Both the position numbers and the translations under genes were made by a program. Positions 35,086 to 43,303 of a stretch of 64,000 nt of DNA are shown piece after piece. The stretch comes from Herbidospora galbida. Lineage in GTDB: Bacteria > Actinomycetota > Actinomycetes > Streptosporangiales > Streptosporangiaceae. The DNA lies in the NCBI RefSeq assembly GCF_005233835.1, contig NZ_SZQA01000041.1, forward strand, positions 1-64,000. Reading direction: 5' to 3'. Position 1 is the stretch's first letter. The number at the start of each line of letters is the position of its first letter. The notes beneath the pieces are model-generated. The model was not told the DNA's origin, ran no database searches, and saw nothing but the letters and a program-made list of their open reading frames with translations.

Positions 35086-36516
35086 TCACTCCACGTCGAC
35101 CGCGTCGGCCAGCTTCACCAGTTCGGCCATCGCCTCGCGCAGGTGGTCCATGATCCGCCAGACGTCCGGCACCCGGGCCGGACACGCGACGACGCCGAAA
35201 TCGAGGCTGCCGTCGTAGGAGAGGCAGGTGATGGACAGGCCGCCGGTCACGTCGGTGAGCACCGACATCGGGTAGTAGGCCATCAGCCGCGCCCCGCACA
35301 GGTAGAGCGGCAGCTGCGGGCCGGGCACGTTCGACACGATCAGGTTCACCCCGGGCGTCACCTTGCCGGCCAGGCGGAACAGGTGCGGGGTGGCCAGGTT
35401 GGCGATCGGGGCGGGCAAGACCGAGCAGAGGTCGTTCAGCCAGCTCGTGCGCGACTGGGCGAAGCGGCGCTTGGCGGTGGCCATCAGGCCCCTGACCGCC
35501 GACAGGCGCTCCTCGGGGTCTTCGACGTCGGTGGCCAGCGGGGTGATCATCGCGGAGATCTGGTTGCCGATGGTCTCGTGGCCCTTGGCGGTCCGGACCG
35601 ACACCGGCACGGCCGCCACCAGCGGCTGGCCCGGCAGGGCGGCGTGCTCCTCCAGCCACGACCGCAGCGCGCCCGACACGACCGTCATCACGACGTCGTT
35701 GACGCTCATGCCGAACGAGCGGCCGACGTGCTTGACGTCGCTGAGCGCGATCGATCCGTAGGCGAAGGTCCGCATGCGGGTGATCGGACCGTTGAACGGG
35801 GTGCGCGGCGCGGCCAGCGAGGGCAGCGGCGGCAGCGGCTTCTCGCCGAGCAGGCGGCGGGCGGCGCTGGCCAGGCGGTGCGCGCCGGGCAGGCCGCCGG
35901 AGACCGGCATCGCGTCGAGGTCGGCGACCGCGCGGGTCAGCGACCGGACCGCGTCGCCGGGCTGGGCCAGCATCCGGCCGAACGCCCCGGCGAGCATCTC
36001 GGCCGAGTTGGGCGCCTTGGCGCGTGGCGTGTCGGCCGAGGGCGGCTCGACCTGCCGCTGTTCGGGCGTGAGGTCGAGGAAGGCGCCGAGGATCTCCGAG
36101 CCCGACACGCCGTCGATGGCGGCGTGGTGGACCTTGGTGTAGACGGCGACGCGGCCCTCGCCGAGGCCGTGGATCAGGTGCATCTCCCAGAGCGGACGGC
36201 TCCGGTCGAGCTTGCGGGCGTGCAGTCGGGCGACGTGGACGGCGAGTTCGTCTTCGTGCCGCAGGGTCGACTCGTGCACGTGGTCGGCGACGTCGAAGTC
36301 GTCGTCTTCGGTCCAGTAGGGCCGGTCGAGCCCGAAGGGCACGTCGGCGAGGCGCATCCGCAACGGCGGCGCCAGATGGACCCGATCGCGCAACAGCGCG
36401 ACCAGGCGTTCCCGGGTGACGCTGCCGTCAAGGACGGCGACGCCGGCGACGTGGGTGACCGTCGTGTCGGACTCGGTGCTGAGGAACTGCGCGTCGAGTG
36501 CCGTGAGCTGGCCCAT
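35086..36516 (-). CDS. Wax ester synthase/diacylglycerol O-acyltransferase (WS/DGAT)
   Basis: 476 aa. The catalytic motif HHxxxDG is present as VHHAAIDGVSG near residue 129; further family segments are MGQLTALDAQFL at the start, NDVVMTVVSGALRSWL (about 275) and the C-terminal SNVPGPQLPLYLCGARL. The enzyme esterifies diacylglycerol or fatty alcohols with acyl-CoA to make storage lipid. ATG 36516 follows GGGGGAGG by six bases; an upstream in-frame ATG at 36558 has none. A typical single-gene locus. Confidence 0.92.
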   Translation of the reverse strand: MGQLTALDAQFLSTESDTTVTHVAGVAVLDGSVTRERLVALLRDRVHLAPPLRMRLADVPFGLDRPYWTEDDDFDVADHVHESTLRHEDELAVHVARLHARKLDRSRPLWEMHLIHGLGEGRVAVYTKVHHAAIDGVSGSEILGAFLDLTPEQRQVEPPSADTPRAKAPNSAEMLAGAFGRMLAQPGDAVRSLTRAVADLDAMPVSGGLPGAHRLASAARRLLGEKPLPPLPSLAAPRTPFNGPITRMRTFAYGSIALSDVKHVGRSFGMSVNDVVMTVVSGALRSWLEEHAALPGQPLVAAVPVSVRTAKGHETIGNQISAMITPLATDVEDPEERLSAVRGLMATAKRRFAQSRTSWLNDLCSVLPAPIANLATPHLFRLAGKVTPGVNLIVSNVPGPQLPLYLCGARLMAYYPMSVLTDVTGGLSITCLSYDGSLDFGVVACPARVPDVWRIMDHLREAMAELVKLADAVDVE

Positions 36517-36721
36517 GGGCAACCTCCCCCTGTCGTTCTCCGCCGGATCCGCCCCCATCCTCCTCAGGAGCGGTTACCGGGGCGTTACCAAGACGTCTCC
36601 AAGGAGCGATTCTGACAGCGCGGAATCGTCTCCCCGTACTTCCCCCATAGGCGGCCAGCCCCTCGCGAACCCCCGCGAGCTGCACGAAAACCAGCGAACC
36701 TTCCGCAAAGGTAACACTTCG

Positions 36722-37777
36722 CTACTCGACGATCACCGGGTGCGCCACGATGGCGTCGAACAAATACCCCATCTTGTCGTAAGCAGTGATTTCCGGCTGC
36801 CTGTACCCATTGTGATCTACCGCTCGCGCGAGGAGCACGCCGGGGCCCTTCTCCCTCGGACACCACTCCAGGTGCCACGGGGTCCAGGCGCGGGTTCCCC
36901 TTCTGTGGAAGGCCTTCCGCCACGACCGGCCGCCGTCGGTGCTGACCTCGATCTTCGCGATCCCTCCGGCCCCCGACCAGGAGCGCCCGCGCAGGACGTG
37001 CCGCTGCCCGAACGGGATCCGGGCGGGCCGGGGCAGCTCGAAGGCGCTCTTCACCGAGGGCGTGGTGACGCCCGTGCCGAACGGGTTGTCCAGCGGTCGC
37101 GTCGACACCTCGACGTCCCCGAGCCACTTGACCGACGCGATCCCCACCCACCCCGGCACCACGAGCCGGGCCGGATATCCGTGGTCGGGCGGCAGGGGGA
37201 CGCCGTTCATCTCGTACGCGACCAGCACGTCGTCGAGCGCCTTCGCGAGCGGCACGACATGCCGGACGCGACCCCGCGCGTCGGCCGGGTCGTCGAGCCC
37301 GGTGGCCAGCACGTCGACGGCGTCGGGCCGGACCCCGGCGAGCGCCAGCACCGCTTTGAGCGGCACGCCGCGCCAGCGGGCGACCCCTATCCCGCCGAGC
37401 CCCCACGACGCGCCGCCCGCGCCGCCCGCGCCGAACAGCGACCGGCCGTTGCCGGCGCACTCGATGGCCACGTCCATCGTGCGGGCCGGGAGCTTCCGCA
37501 GTTCCGTGTACGTCACGAGGCGCGGCCCCGCCAGGCCGTCGCCGTGCAGGCGCAGCCTCCAGGAGTGGGCGTCGATGAGGGGAGTGGTGGTGTGGTTGCC
37601 GACGAAGAAGCGGTCGTTCGGGGTGTGGTAGCCCTGCCCGGCCATGGCCTCCCAGCGGGTCTCCGCGCTGGCGCCGTGCGGGGTGAACAGGTGGTCGGGG
37701 AGCGGCTTGACGATGGGGCGGCGGTGGGCGGAGAGGGGCGGGATGTCGCCCAGGGTGCACAGAGCGGTCCGGTCCAT
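36722..37777 (-). CDS. Sulfite oxidase-family molybdopterin oxidoreductase
   Basis: 351 aa without a twin-arginine signal, so cytoplasmic as written. The Mo-ligand cysteine is in AIECAGNGRSLF (about residue 107); other family marks are GNHTTTPLIDAHSWRLRLHG, WGLGGIGVARWRGVPLK, LVVPGWVGIASVKWLGDVEV and the dimerisation domain with IAKIEVSTDGGRSWRKA. The His of the family active site may be replaced in NHTTTP, so the oxidised substrate need not be sulfite. AAGGGG precedes ATG 37777. The 205-bp gap to the WS/DGAT gene contains no other gene. Confidence 0.87.
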   Translation of the reverse strand: MDRTALCTLGDIPPLSAHRRPIVKPLPDHLFTPHGASAETRWEAMAGQGYHTPNDRFFVGNHTTTPLIDAHSWRLRLHGDGLAGPRLVTYTELRKLPARTMDVAIECAGNGRSLFGAGGAGGASWGLGGIGVARWRGVPLKAVLALAGVRPDAVDVLATGLDDPADARGRVRHVVPLAKALDDVLVAYEMNGVPLPPDHGYPARLVVPGWVGIASVKWLGDVEVSTRPLDNPFGTGVTTPSVKSAFELPRPARIPFGQRHVLRGRSWSGAGGIAKIEVSTDGGRSWRKAFHRRGTRAWTPWHLEWCPREKGPGVLLARAVDHNGYRQPEITAYDKMGYLFDAIVAHPVIVE

Positions 37778-37911
37778 GAGGAACCCCTTTCCCTTATAGG
37801 TATTTCCTACCAGGAAAGCGGCAAATCCTTCAACGTGACGGCGGGACCCGGCAGCGGTGCGGAGCGCCGGACGCGGCGCGGGCCGGGGGCGGTGGGCGGC
37901 GCCGGCGGGGC

Positions 37912-37925
37912 GGAGCCGTAACGGA
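37912..37925. repeat. Short dispersed motif GGAGCCGTAACGGA
   Basis: Identical, in reverse orientation, to the 14-mer at 49420-49433, and one base different from that at 24803-24816. It lies 11 bases past the polX stop on the minus strand and is followed there by a C-rich, G-poor tract. Confidence 0.5.
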
Positions 37926-37936
37926 AGAAAAGAGAA

Positions 37937-39616
37937 CTAGCGGCCCAGGAAGCGGAGGAGCCGGTCGAGCGGCCAGGTGTTGATCACGTCGTCGGGGGTC
38001 AGCCAGCCGCGCTGCGCGATGCCGACGCCGAACTTCTGGTTGTCGAGGTGGGGGATGGCGTGGGAGTCGCTGTCGATGGAGAACTTGACGCCGTGGTGGC
38101 GGCCCAGGCGGACCAGGTCGGAGGGCAGGTCGGCGCGGTCGGGGTAGGCGTCGATCTCCAGCGCGGTGCCGGTGCGGGCGGCGGCGCGGAAGATCGCGTC
38201 CCAGTCGGCGTCGACCCCCGGACGCTTGCCGATCTTGCGGGTGGTCGGGTGCCCGACGATGTCGACCTGCGGGTTCTCGCAGGCCGCGATGAACCGGCGG
38301 GTCATCTCGTCGCGCGACTGGTTGAAGTGGGAGTGGACGCTGGCGACGCAGACGTCGAAGCCCGCCAGGATCTCCTCGGGCCAGTCGACGCTCCCGTCGG
38401 GCCCGATGTTGAGCTCGCTGCCGTGCAGCAGCCGCATGCCCGGATAGCTCTTCTGGAGTTCGTCGAGCCGGGCCCGCTGCGCGAGCGCCTTCTCCAGCGT
38501 CATCCGCTGCATGACCAGGTCGGGGGCGTGGTCGGTGACGGCGTAGTAGGCGTAGCCGCGCTTGGCGGCGGCGGCCAGCATGTCTTCGAGGGTGGCGATG
38601 CCGTCGGTCAGGTCGGTGTGGGTGTGCAGGTCGCCCTTCAGGTCGTCGAGGGTGACCAGCCGGGGCAGCTCGTGCTTGAGCGCCGCCTGGATCTCGCCGC
38701 CGTCTTCGCGCAGCGTCGGGGGGATCCACTCCATCCCGAGCGCGGCGTAGATGTCTTCCTCGGTCGCGGCGGCGATCACGTTGTCGTCGGCGTCGAAGAG
38801 CCCGTATTCGGAGAGCTTCCACCCCTTCTTCACGCACATCTCGCGAAGGTGGACGTTGTGCTCCTTCGACCCCGTGAAGTAGATCAGCGCGGCCCCCCAC
38901 GACTCCTCCGGGATCAGCCGCAGGTCGACCTGGAGCCCCCGGTCGGTGCGGACCGACGTCTTCTTCTCGCCCCGCGCGATGACCTCGGTGACGTAGGGCT
39001 GGGCGGCGAACCGCTCCATCAGATCAGGTGACCCCACAGCCAGGATGTCGATGTCGCCGACCGTGTCGCGCATCCGCCTGAGCGACCCGGCGAAGGCCAT
39101 GCGGCCGGCGTCGAGCGAGGCCATCACCCGGTCGGCCAGCTCGGCCGCGATCCCCAGGTGGACGCGGGTCTCGGCCATCTGCGCGATGCCCTTGAGGATG
39201 TTCTCCTCGGTCTTCGGCCCGAAGCCCTTCAGCCCCTTGAGCCGCCCCTCGCCGATCGCCGCCGCCAGGGCGTCGGGGGAGTCGATGCCGAGCTCCTGGA
39301 ACAGGAACAGCGCCTTCTTCGGCCCGAGGGTCGGGATCTTCGTCAGTCGCCGTACGCCGTCGGGCACCTTCGACCGCAGGTCGTCGAGCTGGCGGAAGCT
39401 CCCCCGTTCGAGGAACTCCTCCATCTTCTTCGCGATCGCCTCGCCGACACCCGGGATCTGGCGGACGGGGATCTCGCGCAGGTCGTCGGGGTAACCGGCG
39501 ATCGACTTGGCCGCCTTCTGGTAGCTGCGCACGCGGAAGGCGTCGCCGCCGTTCAGCGCGAACAGTTCGGCGTACTCTTCCAGGGCCGCAGCGGCCTCGT
39601 CATTCGCCCGTGCCAT
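37937..39616 (-). CDS. polX: Family X DNA polymerase with PHP exonuclease domain
   Basis: 559 aa. The N-terminal polymerase beta-like part has helix-hairpin-helix elements (IPVRQIPGVGEAIAKKMEEF; IPTLGPKKALFLFQEL) and the palm metal motif VGDIDILAVG (about residue 189) with VDLRLIP. The C-terminal PHP domain (about 328-555) has DLHTHTDLTDG, VTDHAPD, GSELNIGPDG, ASVHSHF and DSDSH, the metal ligands of bacterial PolX 3'-5' exonucleases. Acts in gap filling during base-excision repair. Five bases separate it from the upstream ligase gene, so they are cotranscribed. Confidence 0.94.
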   Translation of the reverse strand: MARANDEAAAALEEYAELFALNGGDAFRVRSYQKAAKSIAGYPDDLREIPVRQIPGVGEAIAKKMEEFLERGSFRQLDDLRSKVPDGVRRLTKIPTLGPKKALFLFQELGIDSPDALAAAIGEGRLKGLKGFGPKTEENILKGIAQMAETRVHLGIAAELADRVMASLDAGRMAFAGSLRRMRDTVGDIDILAVGSPDLMERFAAQPYVTEVIARGEKKTSVRTDRGLQVDLRLIPEESWGAALIYFTGSKEHNVHLREMCVKKGWKLSEYGLFDADDNVIAAATEEDIYAALGMEWIPPTLREDGGEIQAALKHELPRLVTLDDLKGDLHTHTDLTDGIATLEDMLAAAAKRGYAYYAVTDHAPDLVMQRMTLEKALAQRARLDELQKSYPGMRLLHGSELNIGPDGSVDWPEEILAGFDVCVASVHSHFNQSRDEMTRRFIAACENPQVDIVGHPTTRKIGKRPGVDADWDAIFRAAARTGTALEIDAYPDRADLPSDLVRLGRHHGVKFSIDSDSHAIPHLDNQKFGVGIAQRGWLTPDDVINTWPLDRLLRFLGR

Positions 39617-39621
39617 GACGA

Positions 39622-40956
39622 TCAGCGTACATACCGGTGCTTGACGCCGGGCGGGAAGTCGGCGGGGTCGGCGTAGGGCCGCAGCGTGATCAGCGGGAGC
39701 TGCTTCGCCTCCGGCACGTAGTGGGTGAACTCGCTGTTCAGCCGCCTCAGATGGGTGACGATCCGCAGGGCGACCTCCTTGGCCAGGTCCTCCGACGGAT
39801 CGTGGCCCGGGGATAGTTCGACGGTGACGTGCAGGCCGTCGGCGCCCTCGGGGGCGGCCAGCACGAACTTGCCCGTCACCGCCCGGTTGACCTCGGGCTG
39901 CTCCAGTCCGACCGAGATGTTCTCGGCGTAGACGTTGGCGCCGTAGAAGGAGACGGCGAAGCGGCTGCGGCCGAAGACGTACACGAACGGCAGCTCAGGC
40001 CCGGTGTTCTCCGGCCGGAACCCGATTCTCGCCAGCATCTCGTCGTGGGGGATCAGGCCGCCCTCGTCGGCGATGTGGTAGCGGATCAGCGGGATGCCGT
40101 TGTCGCCGCTGAACAGCAGCGTGCCGCCGGACTCCTCGAAGTAGCGCACCGCGGGGTCGTACTGGACGAGGGTCGGCAGCCGGTCGGCCCCGAACAGCTC
40201 CCTGGCCTTCTCCGGCCGGGCGGCCAGCTGCCGCCTGATCTCGATGGACAGCGGCGTCTCGTTGCCCAGGACGCCGGCGTCGGCGGTGCCGTACAACGAC
40301 GCGAAGGACCTGACCGGGTCGGCGATCCCGGCCCGCTCGGCGACCAGCGTGCGCCACTCCTCGGAGAAGACCTCACCCGCGGTCACGATCTTGATGTTGT
40401 ACGCCGCCCAGGGCAGGTCGAGGGTGTCGACGACGTCCTTGACGAAGGGCGGATAGCCGAACAGCACCGTCTGCTCGGCCAGCGGGGCCAGCTGCGGCAC
40501 GACCCGCGCGATCTCCGCCGGGTTGTTGCCCGGGGCGACGACGGTGATCGGATAGCCGCGCTCCTGCAGATGCCTGATACAGGCGAGGGTGAACAGCCCG
40601 CCCACCCAGGTGCCGAGCGAGAAGCAGACGACCGCCAGCGTGGGCCTGCGGCCGAAACCGTCCATGACCTGGGCGAACCGGTCGGCGATGACCTTCTCGT
40701 CGTCGGCGGTCCGAGCCCAGAACGACGGTTCGCCGGTCGACCCGGAGGAGACGGCGATCATGCCCGCGAGGACGCCGTCGCGGCACAGGTCGTTGAGCGG
40801 ATGGCGCCGGGTGTAGTTGTCCTTCGTCGTGAAGGGGAGGGTGGCGAAGTCCTCCGCGCTCCGGATGGAGGCGGGGTCGACGCCGTGCTCCCTGAGGAAG
40901 GCGGCGTAGGCCGGGACGGTGGCCGCGACCCGCTGGAACAACTCGATGGGCGCCAT
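39622..40956 (-). CDS. PaaK-like adenylate-forming (CoA ligase) enzyme
   Basis: 444 aa of the ANL superfamily, phenylacetate-CoA ligase type. The P-loop-like motif VSSGSTGEPSFWART (about residue 69), GTADAGVLGNETPLS, the aspartate motif region SGDNGIPLIRYHIADEG and the C-terminal catalytic region RFAVSFYGANVYAENI are present. It would activate an aromatic or other carboxylic acid to its CoA thioester via an acyl-AMP. No phenylacetate degradation genes are near, so the substrate is unknown. Cotranscription with polX is probably incidental. Confidence 0.86.
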   Translation of the reverse strand: MAPIELFQRVAATVPAYAAFLREHGVDPASIRSAEDFATLPFTTKDNYTRRHPLNDLCRDGVLAGMIAVSSGSTGEPSFWARTADDEKVIADRFAQVMDGFGRRPTLAVVCFSLGTWVGGLFTLACIRHLQERGYPITVVAPGNNPAEIARVVPQLAPLAEQTVLFGYPPFVKDVVDTLDLPWAAYNIKIVTAGEVFSEEWRTLVAERAGIADPVRSFASLYGTADAGVLGNETPLSIEIRRQLAARPEKARELFGADRLPTLVQYDPAVRYFEESGGTLLFSGDNGIPLIRYHIADEGGLIPHDEMLARIGFRPENTGPELPFVYVFGRSRFAVSFYGANVYAENISVGLEQPEVNRAVTGKFVLAAPEGADGLHVTVELSPGHDPSEDLAKEVALRIVTHLRRLNSEFTHYVPEAKQLPLITLRPYADPADFPPGVKHRYVR

Positions 40957-40979
40957 GGTCGTGACTGTATCGTCCGGGT

Positions 40980-41192
40980 ATGGGCGTTCGAGGGGTCGTA
41001 CGGGAGTGGCACGCCGACGAGGGCTGGGGAGTGATCGACTCCCCGGAGACCCCCGGCGGCTGCTGGACCCACTTCAGCCACATCCAGGCCGAGGGATTCC
41101 GCGCGCTGACGGCCGGCCAGCCGGTGGACCTCGAATGGGAGGCCCCCGGCCAGGACGGCTATCCGTACCGCGCGGTGTCCGTGTCGGCGTGA
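40980..41192 (+). CDS. Cold-shock-domain-like protein
   Basis: 70 aa. It begins MGVRGVVREWHADEGWGVID and contains GGCWTHFSHI, corresponding to the G-W/F-G-F-I and DVFVHFSAI RNP motifs of CspA proteins, but with aromatic residues of RNP1/RNP2 partly altered (WGVI for FGFI, CWTHF for VFVHF). It is a divergent cold-shock-domain protein that may bind single-stranded nucleic acid. Divergent from the PaaK-like gene with a 23-bp gap. Confidence 0.85.
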   Translation: MGVRGVVREWHADEGWGVIDSPETPGGCWTHFSHIQAEGFRALTAGQPVDLEWEAPGQDGYPYRAVSVSA

Positions 41193-41199
41193 CCTGCTT

Positions 41200-42174
41200 T
41201 CAGAAGTGCGCCGACCTCGGCTGGTAGGGCTCCTGTAGGGCGGCCAGCTCCTTGTCCGACAGATCGAGCCCGACGGCGGCCAGGGCGTCGTCGATGTGCC
41301 CGTCCTTGGTCGCGCCGATGATGGGCGCGACCATGCCGGGCTGGTGGAGCAGCCAGGCCAGGGCCAGCGTGGCCGGGGCGACCCCGCGCCCGGCCGCCAG
41401 TTCGGCGACCTTGCCCAGGACGTCGGCGTCGCCGGGGCCGCCGTAGAGGAAGCGCTGGCGGTCGCCGTCGCCTTCCTGGCGGGTGGTGTGCTCGTCTTTG
41501 CCGGCGCGGGCCAGCAGGCCCCTGGCCAGGGGGGACCAGGGGATGAGGCCGACGCCCTGGTCGGCGCAGAGCGGGATCATCTCGCGCTCCTCCTCGCGGT
41601 AGAGGAGGTTGTAGTGGTTCTGCATCGAGACGAACTTCGTCCAGCCGTTCTTCTCCGCGACGTGCTGGGCCTTGGCGAACTGCCAGGCGCGCATGGACGA
41701 CGCGCCGATGTAGCGGGCCTTGCCCGACTTCACCACGTCGTGGAGGGCCTCCATCGTCTCTTCGATGGGGGTCTCGTCGTCCCAGCGGTGGACCTGGTAG
41801 AGGTCGACGAAGTCGGTGCCCAGGCGGGTCAGGGAGTCGTCGATGGCGGCCATGATGTGCTTGCGCGACAGGCCCTTGTCGTTGTGGCCCTGGCGGACGG
41901 GGAAGAAGACCTTGGTCGCCAGAACGTAGTCGTCACGGCGCTCGAAGAACTTCCTCAGCAGGTTGCCGGTGACGACCTCCGACATGCCGGCGGAGTAGAC
42001 GTCGGCGGTGTCGAAGAAGGTGACGCCGGCCTCTGCCGCCTGGCGGACCAGGGGTTCCGACTGATCTTCGGGGAGGATCCAGCTCGCGGCCTCACTCGGC
42101 TGGCCGTAGCTCATCATGCCGAGACAGATACGACTGACCTTGAGACCGGTCTGCCCCAAACGTACATATTCCAT
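41200..42174 (-). CDS. Aldo/keto reductase
   Basis: 324 aa (beta/alpha)8 NADPH-dependent reductase. The catalytic tetrad is visible: Asp and Tyr in FFDTADVYSAGMSE (about 50-55), Lys in VLATKVFF, His in YQVHRWDDETP. The phosphate-binding C-terminal region is PIIGATKDGHIDDALAAVGL. It resembles the YajO/IolS-like AKR11-12 group. Substrate unknown. Convergent with the cold-shock gene, 7 bp apart. Confidence 0.9.
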   Translation of the reverse strand: MEYVRLGQTGLKVSRICLGMMSYGQPSEAASWILPEDQSEPLVRQAAEAGVTFFDTADVYSAGMSEVVTGNLLRKFFERRDDYVLATKVFFPVRQGHNDKGLSRKHIMAAIDDSLTRLGTDFVDLYQVHRWDDETPIEETMEALHDVVKSGKARYIGASSMRAWQFAKAQHVAEKNGWTKFVSMQNHYNLLYREEEREMIPLCADQGVGLIPWSPLARGLLARAGKDEHTTRQEGDGDRQRFLYGGPGDADVLGKVAELAAGRGVAPATLALAWLLHQPGMVAPIIGATKDGHIDDALAAVGLDLSDKELAALQEPYQPRSAHF

Positions 42175-42184
42175 GACCTGCAGA

Positions 42185-42245
42185 CTAAGTCCCGTGTCTG
42201 ATCATGCTGTCCGCACCCGCCGTGACGGCTTCCCCGGGTGCTGCA
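42185..42245 (-). pseudogene. Stranded 3' end of an epimerase-type gene
   Basis: On the minus strand the frame ends GEAVTAGADSMIRHGT and TAG at 42185. The intact epimerase at 45234 ends EEAVTAGADSMIR followed by a different tail. Bases 42198-42233 match 45259-45294 at 34 of 36 positions in the same orientation. Upstream of codon GEA the similarity stops, so only the last ~18 codons are present. It forms the left boundary of the segment 42.2-45.3 kb. Confidence 0.6.
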
Positions 42246-43303
42246 GTGGCGATCCTGTCAAGGAGTGCAGGAGACGATCATTGCGCCGGAGGAGCGGCAG
42301 ACCTTCCGCGAATGTTCGACGCGTGAAAAGGCCACTTCGTCCGGCGGAACGGCGAACCGGGTGCGGCTCATTCGCCGGACCACCGAGGCGCGCGTTACCT
42401 ACTGATGGGCGTCCTGCGGTGCGGAAACCCCGAGCCGGATGGGTTCATCTCTGGAAAATTGTGCGCTGTGCTTCCTCGGGCGAAATAAGCTCATACACGA
42501 TCAGGAAATTGCGCGTGACTACTTTTGAATTCTTAATGAGAGATCGGGTGTGCGGCGTGGACGGGCCCACTCTTGGCGCCGAGCTGGTAGAGGGTGAGAA
42601 GGAGCATGCCTGCCGGTGACCGGGTGCGGGGGGTCTGTCTCTCCTTGCGACAAGCGGCGTAACCATGCGCCGCGCCCGTCACCGTGGCCGCGACCGTCGA
42701 CGCCCACGCCGATTCGACATTCTCGAATGCCGGTGAGAAATCCGTCGATCGGCCGGGAAAGTCCACGAATCGAAACCCTTGACAAGGTGTCTCGCATTTA
42801 TCAAAGCTGTGATCAGGTACAAAATCGAAGAGGATTCGAGTTATTCGAATGGTGACGACAGGAATGCCGACGACGAGGATTGAGGTGGTCGAGCTGCTGG
42901 AGACGGCGGCCTCCGCCGGCACAGCGGGTGCGGGCCCCTGCGATCTGGCAGCGCGTCCCCTGTCGCGGTCAGCACGGCCCACCGCCACGCCGCATATGGG
43001 GTCAAGCAGACCGAAGCCGAGGCGAGGAACTACGGGTACGGACCCACGACGACGAAGGCATGTCGGTCACGGCCAGCATGTTCACCACCCCCCTCGGCCA
43101 GGACGTGACGGCCGCCCTGGTCGACGACTCGACCGGAAGCACGCTGACGGGTGCGGCTCACGGGTGACGCGTACGTCTCGAACCCCGACGAGTGAACCGA
43201 ACCAACGCACATCGGCGCCCGTGACGGGGGCCGCGCCGCACGCGCGGCCCCGAGGCCCGGAGCGGCACGAACGGACGCCTTGCTCAACGGAGAAGGAAGC
43301 GCA
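42246..43303. other. Gene-poor region with locally low GC
   Basis: No convincing intact gene in about 1,060 bases. Stretches around 42480-42545 and 42770-42860 are distinctly AT-richer than the rest of the window (for example AATTCTTAATGAGAG near 42530). Open frames here on both strands have compositions of shadow frames. One short plus-strand run, RVRTHDDEGMSVTASMFTTP then LGQDVTAALVDDSTG (about 43035-43140), reads like protein but lacks a start and context, and may be a gene remnant. The right end supplies the SD of the gene at 43304. Confidence 0.5.

Noticed and set aside
42533-42988. 151-aa minus-strand frame in the gene-poor region
   Set aside because: Composition unlike a protein with a family, no SD, interrupted by AT-rich patches; considered non-coding.
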